Assembly (NCBI GenBank): GCA_035765895.1
Contig: DASTWL010000055.1
Location: 1 to 50,886, forward strand
Length of the DNA: 50,886 bases
DNA from: Verrucomicrobiia bacterium
GTDB lineage: Bacteria; Verrucomicrobiota; Verrucomicrobiia; Limisphaerales; DSYF01
Direction of reading: 5' to 3'
Shown: positions 10,601-19,432 of the stretch, piece after piece
Layout of the letters: each line of letters begins with the position of its first letter
How positions within the stretch are numbered: the stretch's first letter is position 1
Program-made: the position numbers and the translations under genes
The notes under the pieces: generated by a model
Told to the model about the DNA's origin: nothing
What the model saw: only the letters and a program-made list of their open reading frames with translations
Database searches by the model: none

Positions 10601-10976
10601 TGAGCACGATCTCCACGGGCAGTTGCGTGCCGTCGAAGCGGTTGATGACCCATTCAAAGCGGTGGCTGCCGCGTTCCACCGCGACGCGCAGCACTTCCTT
10701 GACCTTCTCGGCGGACAGTGCGCCGTCAGGCTGCCGCTCCGGCGAAATGAGCACCGGATTGCTGTCCAGGAGCGCGGCCCGGTTGGGCGCGCCCGTCATG
10801 CGCACCGACGCGGCGTTTGCGTCCACAAAACTGCCGGTTAGCGGATCCTGCAACGTCATGGCGTCCGCGCTGCGCTCGAACAGCAGGCGGAACATGGCCA
10901 CCGACTCGTCCAGCGCGGCAGCATTGGCGGTGGACCTTTCGGTCCATTTACCCTCGGCGGATGACGGATTCATCAT
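7674..10976 (-). CDS. Multi-PAS/GAF sensor histidine kinase
   Basis: This is an 1100-residue kinase without an obvious membrane segment. I read five PAS domains, roughly at residues 25-150, 155-275, 305-425, 610-735 and 740-860, each closing with a PAC-like DITERLR, DITERKR, DNTEHKR, DITQRRQ or DISQRKQ. A GAF domain lies at about 435-600. HisKA follows with the phosphoacceptor histidine near 880 (VSMVSHEFRTPL). The HATPase_c domain has the N box LLNLLTNALKYS, G1 DRGIGIP and G2 GSGLGLLIV. It is therefore a complete cytoplasmic sensor, probably reading a diffusible ligand or redox state. Start codons ATGATG at 10976/10973 lie only 6 bp from the possible GTG start of the divergent exported-protein gene. 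At least one of the two starts may be placed too far upstream. Confidence 0.95.
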   Translation of the reverse strand: MMNPSSAEGKWTERSTANAAALDESVAMFRLLFERSADAMTLQDPLTGSFVDANAASVRMTGAPNRAALLDSNPVLISPERQPDGALSAEKVKEVLRVAVERGSHRFEWVINRFDGTQLPVEIVLTLIRSGERPLLLSVSRDITERLRTEAELRAHQQLLVSVTDNLSEAIYRTGPNHELIFTNNAYLRLAGYASFEELRDCPREQLYAHPADRQRLLDLLTRHGAFHNEEIQYRRRDGAPWWGLTNSVAIHDEATGRVLYHVGSVADITERKRAADEVRELNATLERRIAERTAALTASEARLRTILEHAPEAIVVFDGDTGKFLNANRHALELYGCTPEELQTLTPAEVSPEFQPDGRRSAEAARDWMSQAITGKVPSFEWVHQHRSGRLVPTEVRLVRLPHEGRTLLRASITDNTEHKRTEEKLRRRGEQIQKHRDVLLKLARLDKSDFDRALAAITSCAASTLEVARVSYWSLAAQDAALVCELLHLGPEDRAVPEFKGTRLGAQDAPAYFSALALKRPIAANDVSVHPATEGLLASYLRPLNITSMLDVPVWVRGEVIGVICHEHTGPQREWSPEEVDFASSLAAMVSLAVEESQRARSERLLRESEEKFKALFALSPLGMARVSWDGRFLQVNDSFARIIGRLPAEVLQLSYWDVTPREYEAQELMVLDTIRRTGRFGPFEKEYLHRDGHRVPIVISGMLVKNAAGDNEIWGIVQDITQRRQSERALRESEEKFRALFMASSQGVMLHDERQYLEVNPAIVRMLGYDSAEELIGLHPGVTSPPVQPNGGDSMTEAQKHIDACLTHGHVRFDWVARRKTGENIPVEVFLTRIQWGGKQIIQAAVNDISQRKQAEAELRKALAHEKELGELKSSFVSMVSHEFRTPLGIIQSSAEILDDYLDRLEPAERREQLQSIIKNTRRMAGLMEDVLLVGRLDAGRMHFHPAPLDLAALCRQLVDEARATTDAPCPIEFFTSSLPAEARVDERLLRHILLNLLTNALKYSEPGQRVSFHAQGHGGNLEFIVADRGIGIPEAQQERLFEAFQRGSNVGNRHGSGLGLLIVKRCVDLHGGEIHVSSKPGEGTTVRVIIPSSPAA

Positions 10977-10982
10977 GCGGAT

Positions 10983-13781
10983 GTGAACGTGACCCGAAAC
11001 TTACCATTGAGCCTGAAGCGGACGCAATCACGCGCCCAGACAAAGATTCACCTCGCCGCGCTGCTGCTGTCTTGCACCGTCATCCCGCTGCGCCGCGCCG
11101 CCGCAACCAACGCCTACTGGAACCCCAACCAGACCGGCCGCTGGGCGCAAAGCGCCAACTGGAGCACGCCAACTTACCCGAACAATGACGGCACGAATCT
11201 CTTCTCCGCCACGGTGGATGCCGTGACGCACGTGGTGACGCTGGATTGCCCGGTCACCATCGAGGTTTTTTCCCTCGCGCACGGCACACTCACGGCCTCG
11301 AATGCGCCGGTGCTGACCGTGAACCAGCAGTTTCAGTGGGGCGGCAACAAACTCGACGGCGCCGGCACACTGCCGGCCAACAGCCTGAGCATCACTGGTG
11401 CAACCAAGACCCTTTCAGGTTGGCTGCTGGAAAACCACGGAGCCGGCGAGTGGCTGGGTGGTGACATCCACCTCGGCAACGGCGGCATCCTGCGCAACGC
11501 CACCGGCGCGGTGTTCCAGGTCGGCTGCGACAGCCAGCTTGTCAACGATCTGGGCGGCACCGCGCAATTCGAGAACGCCGGGACGTTTCGCAAGACCGCC
11601 GGGCTTCCGCCCGCACAAACGAAAATTTACGTGCCATTCCAAAATTCCGGAACCGTGCAGGTGGACGTAGGCGAACTGGCGTTTTACGGCAACTGCACAA
11701 ACACGGGCGGTCAGGTCGTTGTGTCCAACGGCGCAACGCTTCAGTTGACCGGACCGCACCAGGTGTTCGACGCCAATTCAATGCTGGGTGGCGCGGGGAC
11801 GGTGAAATTCGACAATGGCACGGTGGATTTGGCCGGCGAAGTCAACCTCTCCGGGCCGGTGGTCGTCGGCCTGGGCACGGTCAATGTGCTGCCCTCCGCC
11901 ACGGTCAAGCAGTGCGGCGAAGACCTGACGTTCGGCCAGTCGGGCGCGCTGAACTTGAACAGCGGCGAAACGGCGTCGTGGCATTCCCTGACCATGTCCA
12001 ACGGCACGCTCGACGGCAGTGATGACTGCGCGATTGGCGTGGGCGGCTTCTATTGGGCCGGCGGCCTGCTCAAGGGGTCCGGCCGGCTGGACCTGAACGA
12101 CAACAGCGGATTTGCGGGCGGCGCCAAGACGTTGCGCGGGCGGCGCATGAACAACCACGGCAGCGTGCAGTGGCTCAGCGGCGATGTTTACACCGGCGAC
12201 GGCGCGCAGTTCGTGAACCTGTTCGGAGCGACGGTGACAACGGATTTTGATGGCAACTGGGCCAACACCAGCGGCGCGTCCCGTTTCGACAATTTCGGTG
12301 CCATCGAAAAAACGGGCGGCACGAACGCCACCAGTTTCACGATTCCGTTCTACAACGAAGGCCTGGTGTTCGCGAGCAGCGGCGCATTCCGCTTCAATGC
12401 GGCGCTGACCAACGCCGGCGGGCTTGCGATGGCCGCGGGCGCGTCGCTGGTGTTTGCCACGGCCAGCGCCCAACTTTCCGCGCTCGGCTCGGTGGATGGC
12501 GACGGCGAGGTGATCTTGAATTCCGGGGCGCTGACCGACTTCGGCAGCTTCCGGGTTGGCGGCCTGACGCTGAAGAGCGGCTTGCTCCGTTTCACCAACA
12601 CAACCAGCCGGCCCGATTTTGGTGCGAAGATTGAGTTCGACGGCACCGCCACGCTCGATTTGAGCAGCGGCCACGCGTTGAGCGTGCCCGTGCTGATTCA
12701 TACCAACGGCACCCTGACTGGCAGTGATTCGCTGGTGGTTTCCAACGCGTGGATCTGTGCCGGCGGCGATCTGGCCGGGTCGGGCCGCCTGGAGTTGCGC
12801 GGCTCTTCCATCATCACGGGCGGACCCAGTTGGAGCGGACGCGAAGTGGTGAACTACGGCGACTTCGATTGGGCCGGCGGGAACATTTCCGCCGGAGTGG
12901 GGCTGATGCTGCGCAACGCGCCGGGCGGCCACATTTACGTGGATTGCAGCGCCACGCTGAACGGCAGTTACGGCACGGCGACGATGTGGGTGAATCAGGG
13001 CTCCATCAGCAAGAGTTCGAACGGCATCACTTCGGTGCAGCCGCCGTTTGTCAGCCAGAACGGATACGTCTATTGCAACGCCGGCGTGTTCCAGTTCAAC
13101 GGCGGTTACGCGCAAACCAACGGCCTGCTGGCGTTGAACGGGGGAGCGGTCGCTTCCAGCAAGCTCATCACAATCAACGCCGGTTGGATCGCGGGGAGCG
13201 GCGACGTCCTCGGCTCACTTTACAACGACGGCACGATGGCGCCGGGCTGGGCCAACGGATTCGGACAAATCCGGGTCTCCGGCAATTGCACGCAGGCCGT
13301 CACGGCAACCCTGCTGATTGAATTGGGCGGCACGAACGATTTTGACACGCTCGTGGTGACCAACGTGGCGAGCCTGGCTGGCACGCTGGCCATCAATGCG
13401 GCCCCCGACTTTGCGCCGCGCGAAGGCGACTCCTTCCGCATCGTGCAATGCGGCGCGCGCAGCGGGACGTTCGCGCAGGTGACGGGTGCCAGCCTGCCGG
13501 GCCATTTGCGGCTCGTTCCAACGTATGACGCCACGGGAATGAGCCTCACGGTCGTCAACGCGCTCACGCCGCCACTCAGCATCGAGCGGCTCGCCGGCAC
13601 CAATGCGGTCAAGGTGAGCTGGCCGGACAATGGCTTGCAATGGACGCTGCAGGGCGCGTCCCAGCTCGCTCCGACGAACTGGACGTCGCTGTTGCAAACG
13701 AGCACGAACTTCGTTGTTTTGCCAGCCGACCAGCCGGTCCAGTTCTTCCGCCTGTCGCGCCCGGCCGATCAACCACTTTGA
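10983..13781 (+). CDS. Large exported autotransporter-like beta-helix protein with three internal repeats
   Basis: A protein of up to 932 residues starting at GTG 10983 (alternatives are GTG 10989 or a later TTG). It has a signal peptide at about residues 20-41 ([21 protein letters not shown]). The body is rich in G, N, T and A and contains three copies of a unit of about 235-240 residues. They begin near 11334, 12048 and 12751, each with a W-x-GG-x-L-x-GSG-type start followed by an N-x-G/HG-x-(E/V/D)W-x-GG element. The region from about residue 770 ([20 protein letters not shown]) resembles autotransporter-associated beta strands. The last 70 residues ([18 protein letters not shown] and QFFRLSRP) look like a terminal domain seen on other Verrucomicrobia exported proteins. 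Function is unknown; a surface or extracellular role is inferred. Confidence 0.8.
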   Translation: MNVTRNLPLSLKRTQSRAQTKIHLAALLLSCTVIPLRRAAATNAYWNPNQTGRWAQSANWSTPTYPNNDGTNLFSATVDAVTHVVTLDCPVTIEVFSLAHGTLTASNAPVLTVNQQFQWGGNKLDGAGTLPANSLSITGATKTLSGWLLENHGAGEWLGGDIHLGNGGILRNATGAVFQVGCDSQLVNDLGGTAQFENAGTFRKTAGLPPAQTKIYVPFQNSGTVQVDVGELAFYGNCTNTGGQVVVSNGATLQLTGPHQVFDANSMLGGAGTVKFDNGTVDLAGEVNLSGPVVVGLGTVNVLPSATVKQCGEDLTFGQSGALNLNSGETASWHSLTMSNGTLDGSDDCAIGVGGFYWAGGLLKGSGRLDLNDNSGFAGGAKTLRGRRMNNHGSVQWLSGDVYTGDGAQFVNLFGATVTTDFDGNWANTSGASRFDNFGAIEKTGGTNATSFTIPFYNEGLVFASSGAFRFNAALTNAGGLAMAAGASLVFATASAQLSALGSVDGDGEVILNSGALTDFGSFRVGGLTLKSGLLRFTNTTSRPDFGAKIEFDGTATLDLSSGHALSVPVLIHTNGTLTGSDSLVVSNAWICAGGDLAGSGRLELRGSSIITGGPSWSGREVVNYGDFDWAGGNISAGVGLMLRNAPGGHIYVDCSATLNGSYGTATMWVNQGSISKSSNGITSVQPPFVSQNGYVYCNAGVFQFNGGYAQTNGLLALNGGAVASSKLITINAGWIAGSGDVLGSLYNDGTMAPGWANGFGQIRVSGNCTQAVTATLLIELGGTNDFDTLVVTNVASLAGTLAINAAPDFAPREGDSFRIVQCGARSGTFAQVTGASLPGHLRLVPTYDATGMSLTVVNALTPPLSIERLAGTNAVKVSWPDNGLQWTLQGASQLAPTNWTSLLQTSTNFVVLPADQPVQFFRLSRPADQPL

Positions 13782-13819
13782 GGTCCGAATTTTCCCATCA
13801 CAGCCAACAAAACAAAACC

Positions 13820-14884
13820 ATGAACACAACCATTGCTCATTCCCAAACCAACGCAACGCCACCATCAAACGCGGCGGCCCCGGCTCCGACGCTCGATCAC
13901 ATCCTGCAAACCGGCCTCGGCTTCTGGGCGTCCAAAACGCTGCTGAGCGCCGTTGAACTCGGGCTGTTTACCGAACTCGCCGCCGGTTCGCTGGACACGG
14001 AAACGCTGCGCCGCCGCCTGGGCCTTCACCCGCGCGGGGCGCAGGACTTTTTTGACGCGCTGGTGGCGCTGCGCCTGTTGGAACGCGCGGACGGGCGTTA
14101 CGCCAACACGGCTGAGACGGCGCGCTTCCTGGATCGCAACCAGCCAACCTATGCGGGCGGGATTCTGGAAATGTGCAACGCGCGGCTGTTCGCGCATTGG
14201 AATCATCTGACGGAAGCGTTGCGCACCGGGAAGCCGCAGAATGAGGCGAAGGACGGTGGGGACGCATTCGCCAAAATCTACGGCACGCCCGAGCGCCTGG
14301 AGACGTTCCTGAAGGGCATGACCGGCATCAGCCTGCCGGCCGCCGGCGCCATCGCGCAGAAATTTCCGTGGGGCGATTACGGCACCTTTGCTGACATTGG
14401 CACGGCGCAGGGCGCGCTGGCAGTGCACGTGGCGAAGGCGCATCCGCACCTCAAGGGCATCGGTTACGATCTGCCGGTGGTGCGCCCGGTGTTTGAAAAA
14501 TATGCCACGGCGCATGGGGCGGCGGACCGCGTTCAATTCCAGGCCGGCGATTTCTTTGCTGACGAGCTGCCCCGGGCGGAAGTGCTCGTCATGGGCCACA
14601 TTCTCCACGACTGGAACCTGGAGCAGAAACGACAGTTGATTGACAAGGCCTATCGCGCACTGCCCGAGGGCGGGGCGTTGATTGTGTATGAAACATTGAT
14701 TGACGACGACCGCCGGGAAAATGCCACCGGCTTGTTGATGAGTCTGAACATGCTGATTGAAACTGCCGGCGGCTTCGATTTTTCCGGGGCCGACTGCCGG
14801 CGCTGGCTCCACGAAGCCGGCTTCCGCGAAACCTGCGTCGAACCGCTGGCCGGGCCGGATGCGATGGTCATCGGCTTCAAGTGA
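13820..14884 (+). CDS. SAM-dependent O-methyltransferase (acetylserotonin/caffeate type)
   Basis: A 354-residue class I methyltransferase. The N-terminal third is a winged-helix dimerisation domain ([20 protein letters not shown]). The catalytic domain has the SAM site [16 protein letters not shown], an acidic loop GYDLPVV, and the segment [16 protein letters not shown], whose histidine matches the general base of the Methyltransf_2 family. Such enzymes methylate hydroxyls on small, often aromatic, secondary metabolites; the substrate is not predictable here. ATG 13820 is preferred over an upstream in-frame start inside the preceding gene. Its leader is A-rich (AACAAAACC before ATG) with no Shine-Dalgarno sequence. 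It follows the exported-protein gene by 38 bp on the same strand, so cotranscription is possible. Confidence 0.9.
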   Translation: MNTTIAHSQTNATPPSNAAAPAPTLDHILQTGLGFWASKTLLSAVELGLFTELAAGSLDTETLRRRLGLHPRGAQDFFDALVALRLLERADGRYANTAETARFLDRNQPTYAGGILEMCNARLFAHWNHLTEALRTGKPQNEAKDGGDAFAKIYGTPERLETFLKGMTGISLPAAGAIAQKFPWGDYGTFADIGTAQGALAVHVAKAHPHLKGIGYDLPVVRPVFEKYATAHGAADRVQFQAGDFFADELPRAEVLVMGHILHDWNLEQKRQLIDKAYRALPEGGALIVYETLIDDDRRENATGLLMSLNMLIETAGGFDFSGADCRRWLHEAGFRETCVEPLAGPDAMVIGFK

Positions 14885-14908
14885 GCTGAAAGTCCCCGGC
14901 TGAAAACG

Positions 14909-14944
14909 AACGAACCCGCAAATCGCGCGATTTGCGGGTTCGTT
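14909..14944. terminator. Perfect inverted repeat between convergent genes, likely bidirectional terminator
   Basis: AACGAACCCGCAAATCGC is followed at once by its exact reverse complement, giving 18-bp arms with no spacer. It sits between the methyltransferase stop (14884) and the FKBP stop (14961), which converge. There is no clear T tract on either side, so Rho-independent termination is likely but not certain. Confidence 0.7.
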
Positions 14945-14960
14945 GTGTCGGGGGACGAAA

Positions 14961-15809
14961 TTACTTCTTTTGCTCGGCCTTCAGCTTCTCGACGTCTTCC
15001 GCCTTGATCGTCTCAATCTTGGCGCCCTTCTTCATCTCCTCGGCGGAAGGCACCTTGATGATGTCACTCACGATGGGCTCCGGCCCCTTTGTGGCGAGCA
15101 GTTCCATTTCAAAGACCAGCGTCGAGCCGGGGGCGATTTGCGGTCCACGCTGCATGTCGCCATACGCCAGATCAGCCGGGATGAACAACTGCCACTTGGA
15201 GCCTACCGGCATCATGAGCAGGGCTTCCGTCCAGCCTTTGATCACGCCGGTCACCGGGAACTGGCTGGTGCCGCCGTGCTTCTCCGAGGAGTCGAATTCC
15301 GTGCCGTCAACCAACGTGCCGCGGTATTTGACGGTCACCGTGTGGTTCTCCTTGGGAATCTCGCCGTGGCCTTCGGTCAAAATCTTGTATTGCAGCCCGG
15401 CCTTTTTGCCGTCCGGCAGGGTGATTTCCTTGATCTTCACGCCGTCCTTTTTGGCGTTTTCGGCGAGGAACGCCTCGCCGGCGGCGCGGTTCTTCGCGGC
15501 CAGTTCCTTGCGCTGTTCCTCGGCCTTGGTGCGCATTTCCTGCTGGTAGGCCATGATGGCGCTGCGGGCTTCCTCCTCGCTGATGACGGTGTTCGAGCCG
15601 GTGTAGGCGTCCCGCAACCCCGCTTCGATCAGGGCCGGATCGATCTCGAAATTCTGCGCCTTGAGATTATGCCCGATGTTCATGCCGATGGCGTAGCTCA
15701 GCTTGTCCTTGGGGGTTTCCAGCTTGGGCGCATCCGCAGCCCACAAGCTGGCCGCGCACAGCGCGGTGCCGACGAAGAGGGTGGTTTGGGTGAGTCTGTT
15801 TGTATTCAT
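14961..15809 (-). CDS. Exported FKBP-type peptidyl-prolyl cis-trans isomerase (Mip/FkpA-like)
   Basis: A 282-residue protein with a signal peptide ending near residue 25 (LFVGTALCAASLWAADA). Next comes the helical FKBP_N dimerisation domain at about 30-125 (KLSYAIGMNIGHNLKAQNFE). The FKBP catalytic domain at about 145-245 contains VTVKYRGTLVDGTEFDSS, VIKGWTEALLMMPVGSKW, IPADLAYGD and GSTLVFEMELL. A charged lysine/glutamate tail of about 35 residues follows. It should assist proline isomerisation of proteins folding in the periplasm. The gene is monocistronic and diverges from purD across 151 bp. Confidence 0.93.
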   Translation of the reverse strand: MNTNRLTQTTLFVGTALCAASLWAADAPKLETPKDKLSYAIGMNIGHNLKAQNFEIDPALIEAGLRDAYTGSNTVISEEEARSAIMAYQQEMRTKAEEQRKELAAKNRAAGEAFLAENAKKDGVKIKEITLPDGKKAGLQYKILTEGHGEIPKENHTVTVKYRGTLVDGTEFDSSEKHGGTSQFPVTGVIKGWTEALLMMPVGSKWQLFIPADLAYGDMQRGPQIAPGSTLVFEMELLATKGPEPIVSDIIKVPSAEEMKKGAKIETIKAEDVEKLKAEQKK

Positions 15810-15960
15810 CGTTGAAATAACAGTGAACCGTCGTTTTCGTTCAATCTCGAGTCAGGATGCGCCTTTTTACCGGAGCGCCGCTGAATGTCCAGCGTGAAGG
15901 GGCGGGGCGCCGGTGAAAATCCTTTTCCCGCCCGGCGATTTGGCCTTCAATCCGCGTCCC

Positions 15961-17250
15961 ATGAAACTGCTCGTCATCGGTTCCGGCGGCCGCGAACACG
16001 CCCTCGTTTGGAAACTCGTCCGGTCGTCGCACATCACGCAGATGTGGTGCGCGCCGGGCAACGCCGGCATCGCGCAGGAACGCCTCCTCAAAAACGGCGC
16101 CGCCGTCGAATGCGTCAGCCTTGGGGCGGAGGACTTGCCCAAGCTGCTCACGTTTGCCCAGGAGATGCGGGTGGACCTCACCGTCGTCGGCCCCGACAAC
16201 CCGCTTGCCCTCGGCGTTGTGGATTTGTTTCAACACAATGGGCTGCGCATTTGGGGGCCGAACCAGCGCGCCGCGCGCTTCGAATCTTCCAAGGCGTTTT
16301 CTCAGGCGTTCATGGAAAAGCACGGCATCCCGACCGCCCGGTCCGGCACGTTCGACAATCCGTTTGGCGCCAAAAAATTCGCGGCCTCGCTGGACGGACG
16401 GTGCGTGGTCAAGGCCGACGGTCTGGCGCTGGGCAAAGGGGTCTTGATCTGCGCGAACCTTGCCGAGGCTGAACGCGCCGTGGACGAAATCATGGTCAGC
16501 AAAGCCTTCGGTGCCGCCGGATCGCAGGTGGTCATCCAGGAATTTTTGGAAGGGGTGGAGGTATCCCTGCACGCCTTGTGTGACGGCAAGGTGGCCAAAG
16601 TGTTTCCCACTTCGCAGGATCACAAGCGTGCGCTCGATGGCGACCAGGGGCTGAACACCGGCGGCATGGGCACCTATTCGCCCACACCATTTTTGACAGA
16701 CGCGCAACTGGCTGAGGCGGCCAAAACGATTCTTGATCCGTTCATGCGCGGCTGCGCCGCGGAGGGCATCGATTACCGCGGTATTTTGTATCCCGGCATC
16801 ATGCTGACCCGGACCGGTCCCAAGGTGCTTGAATTCAACGCCCGCTTTGGTGACCCGGAAACACAGGTTTATTTGATGCGCCTGGAAAACGACCTGGTCG
16901 AACTCCTCGACGCCAGCGTCAGCGGAACGCTGGACAAGCTGGAGCTCAAGTGGAATCCGATGGCGAGCGTCTGCGTGGTCATGGCCAGCGGCGGTTATCC
17001 CGGCAGTTACCCGAAGGGCAAAGTCATCGCCGGCCTGGACACCGCGAACGCATTGCCGAACACCAAGGTCTTCCACGCCGGCACCGCGCTGAAGAATGGT
17101 CAAATTGTCACCAACGGCGGCCGCGTCCTCGGCGTGACCGCGCTCGGCAAGGATTTGCGCGCCGCCCAAGCCGCCGCCTATGCCGCCGTGGAATGCATCC
17201 AGTTTGAAGGTGCGCATTTCCGCCGGGACATTGCGGCGAAGGCGTTTTGA
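15961..17250 (+). CDS. purD: Phosphoribosylamine-glycine ligase PurD
   Basis: A 429-residue ATP-grasp enzyme. The start MKLLVIGSGGREHALVWKL is the canonical PurD N-terminus, so ATG 15961 is chosen over the in-frame ATG at 15913. Later blocks include VVGPDNPLALGVVD, KAFSQAFMEKHGIPTA, VVKADGLALGKGV, GVEVSLHALCDG, LNTGGMGTYSPTP and KVLEFNARFGDPETQ (metal-binding glutamate and asparagine). PurD makes glycinamide ribonucleotide, the second step of de novo purine synthesis. It stands alone here, not in a pur operon. It diverges from the FKBP gene and converges on the GH110-like gene. Confidence 0.96.
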   Translation: MKLLVIGSGGREHALVWKLVRSSHITQMWCAPGNAGIAQERLLKNGAAVECVSLGAEDLPKLLTFAQEMRVDLTVVGPDNPLALGVVDLFQHNGLRIWGPNQRAARFESSKAFSQAFMEKHGIPTARSGTFDNPFGAKKFAASLDGRCVVKADGLALGKGVLICANLAEAERAVDEIMVSKAFGAAGSQVVIQEFLEGVEVSLHALCDGKVAKVFPTSQDHKRALDGDQGLNTGGMGTYSPTPFLTDAQLAEAAKTILDPFMRGCAAEGIDYRGILYPGIMLTRTGPKVLEFNARFGDPETQVYLMRLENDLVELLDASVSGTLDKLELKWNPMASVCVVMASGGYPGSYPKGKVIAGLDTANALPNTKVFHAGTALKNGQIVTNGGRVLGVTALGKDLRAAQAAAYAAVECIQFEGAHFRRDIAAKAF

Positions 17251-17330
17251 ACCCAGGCGCTTGCAGGTGGCAGGGCTGCGCCATCCTCCCAAGTCAGTCA
17301 TCACAGACAAAGTGGATCAGAGGAAAGGCA

Positions 17331-17360
17331 GGCACACGAGGGGCTCCCGGAGGGTGTGCC
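17331..17360. terminator. Weak hairpin between convergent purD and GH110-like genes
   Basis: GGCACAC at 17331-17337 pairs with GTGTGCC at 17354-17360 around a 16-nt GC-rich loop. It lies within the 128-bp gap between two converging stop codons. No T tract is present, so this is only a possible terminator. Confidence 0.35.
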
Positions 17361-17378
17361 GCAACGGGTGCCAGTGTG

Positions 17379-19064
17379 TTACTTCTGTATCACTTCGCGG
17401 CAGCCGGTCAATTCGGGAGCGCCCTCGTGAAAGGTGTTGTTTTCCAAAACGACTTTCTGCGCGTCGCGAATGATGGCTGGGCCGTAGAATTGATTGTGCT
17501 CCAGTCGGACGCTTTGCAACGGCAGCCGGGCCCTGGCGGCAGGCGACGAATGCGGCCCGGCCCAACCGGTAAAACTCGCGGCGGTTTTTGAACCGCCCCG
17601 GCCGCGGCGCAGGATGGAATCGCGAAGGATCACGGTGTCCGGCCCGGGGCCTTCGATGGTCGCGCCATAGAACCACGCCAGCGCCGCAAAATCACAATGC
17701 TCGATGGTCACCGGGGTTTGAAAGCGGCAACTGTTGCGGATGACGCAGTCGCGCAACACGGTGTGCGGATTGGCGCTGGTGACTTCCCACGCGATGGCCT
17801 GCGGCACCAGCCCCGCAATCGGCCGGCCAAGGGTGAGTTCCACCGGACGGGCGTGCTCGTGTTTGCCCGGTTCCACGCCGCCGGATACGGCTACGATGGG
17901 TGCTTCGCCCAGCACTTCACTGCCGCTGGGATTCATCACGCGGAGCACGCCGCCGACCTGAAATGGAATGTAATTCAGCGGATAAAATTGCCGCACGATC
18001 AGCCGGGTCGGCGAACTGGTCGCGATCACGCGGGAGCAATGCGTGGACACATTGAAGGCGTCGTCGTTCATGCCGATCAGCGTGCAATGATCAAACAGGA
18101 GCGAGGCCCGATTGCCTTTCACATGGAAGCCGTCGCGCCACGAGGAAGTCAATTGGCCGGTGCCGGGTTGTGGGCGGATATTGACGTGACGAAATTGCAA
18201 TTCCCCGGTGTTGCGCCCAATCCAAAAAGCGAACCACGGCGCGCTCCAGGTTTCGAGGTTCTCCAAGGTCACGGTGTCATTGCGATCAATCACCACATTG
18301 GCGCCCGGGCCGCGTCGATGGGCGATCCCCGGCACCGGCAGGCTGACTTTCCAGTGTGGCTGCGCCTGAAATTCACTCGCGTTGGGAAACGGATGTCCTG
18401 GCGGCACAACCACGCGAACGGTGCCTGGCGGATTGGTTTCGGTCAGAGGCGCGACCGAGGCCACGTAAAGATGCTGGCTGATGAGATCGTAGGGGCCAGG
18501 CTTCCAGAGCATGCCAAAGAAGTCCTGCTCACCGTCGGCGTGCGTGGGGCCGCCCAGTTCGGTGGCGCGTTCGGGTGCAAACAACCGCACATCTACGGAG
18601 CGGGTTTGCGGATGCAGGGCGATGACTTCGCCATCCACATAGGGCAGGGGAGAGAAGTCAATATTCGCGTTGCGCACAATGACATTGCGGCTCTGCGTGA
18701 GATGCAGAAAGCGCACGTCCGGTCCGAGCCGGAAGGTGCAGCCGCCGCCGTCAATCGTCAGGTTGGTCCGGCCGGCGAGCCAAAACACGTAACGCGATGC
18801 CGATGAGCGAACGGAAATGGTCTGATTGTGGGGGAACTGAATCGTCACGGGACCGCGGTTCGTGGCGGCGCAGAGCAGCAATCGTCCGATCGCGGGACCG
18901 TCATCGGTCACGCCATCGGCCGCCAGCCCAAAATTCTCGGCCGGCAGAATTGGCTTTGGTGGCCTGTCACTCGGGGATTCCGCGGCGGCGAGGCTGCTGG
19001 CAAAGGCCACTGCCAGGCCGCCCCAGATCATGAGCAAGACAGTCCTCAAAAAATGATCCTTCAT
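17379..19064 (-). CDS. Exported right-handed beta-helix protein, GH110-like (putative alpha-galactosidase)
   Basis: A 561-residue protein with a signal peptide (residues 1-28, VLLMIWGGLAVAFASSLAAA). The opening ENFGLAADGVTDDGPAIGRLL is typical of pectate-lyase-fold enzymes. Beta-helix coils follow, including LTIDGGGCTFRLG, NVIVRNANIDFS and the segment CTLIGMNDDAFNVSTH. The adjacent aspartates there fit the catalytic DD region of GH110 alpha-1,3-galactosidases. It may release galactose from host- or algal-derived glycans outside the cytoplasm. The fold is well supported; the GH110 label is from memory of family motifs and is less secure. It is a single gene with 368 bp of noncoding DNA upstream. 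Confidence 0.7.
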   Translation of the reverse strand: MKDHFLRTVLLMIWGGLAVAFASSLAAAESPSDRPPKPILPAENFGLAADGVTDDGPAIGRLLLCAATNRGPVTIQFPHNQTISVRSSASRYVFWLAGRTNLTIDGGGCTFRLGPDVRFLHLTQSRNVIVRNANIDFSPLPYVDGEVIALHPQTRSVDVRLFAPERATELGGPTHADGEQDFFGMLWKPGPYDLISQHLYVASVAPLTETNPPGTVRVVVPPGHPFPNASEFQAQPHWKVSLPVPGIAHRRGPGANVVIDRNDTVTLENLETWSAPWFAFWIGRNTGELQFRHVNIRPQPGTGQLTSSWRDGFHVKGNRASLLFDHCTLIGMNDDAFNVSTHCSRVIATSSPTRLIVRQFYPLNYIPFQVGGVLRVMNPSGSEVLGEAPIVAVSGGVEPGKHEHARPVELTLGRPIAGLVPQAIAWEVTSANPHTVLRDCVIRNSCRFQTPVTIEHCDFAALAWFYGATIEGPGPDTVILRDSILRRGRGGSKTAASFTGWAGPHSSPAARARLPLQSVRLEHNQFYGPAIIRDAQKVVLENNTFHEGAPELTGCREVIQK

Positions 19065-19432
19065 TCCATGGTCGAAGAACTCTGGGCGGTTCGTCGTTTG
19101 ATGGAGTTATTGTTGGGGACAAAATCAATCCTGCACCGACGACGGCTGATTCTTGTCTGCATGGCACCCTGATTCGACCACAAAGCACCCAAACAGGCGA
19201 TTGAGAATTTCATCCAGCGGCGAAGCGGTGCTTGACGGCAGGCTGGTTCGGTCTTAATGCCGACCGAAAGGATAATGAATCCGCTAGGCCGACTGGGCAC
19301 AGCTGTTGGAATCATCCTGACATGCGGTGACAAGCATCAAAATTCAACGAGGCGGAGCAACAGGCCGCGCTGTCTCAAATTGTTTGGCAGGGCAAAGCTG
19401 CTGCTTTGCTCCATTTGCATTTGAATTCCCGG
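19065..19432. other. 368-bp intergenic region
   Basis: No convincing coding frame. It holds the promoter region of the GH110-like gene and the 3' flank of the DnaJ-like gene. Two small hairpins are visible: TTCGGTC/GACCGAA at 19247-19268, and GCAAAGC/GCTTTGC at 19392-19409. The latter lies about 25 bp past the DnaJ-like stop and could weakly terminate it. Confidence 0.5.

Noticed and set aside
8373-10841. 822-codon plus-strand open frame opposite the kinase
   Set aside because: The minus strand encodes a complete multi-PAS kinase; the plus frame is a composition artefact of high third-position GC.
11778-13115. 445-codon minus-strand open frame
   Set aside because: Antisense shadow of the repeat-rich exported protein in GC-rich DNA; His/Arg-rich composition and no motif.
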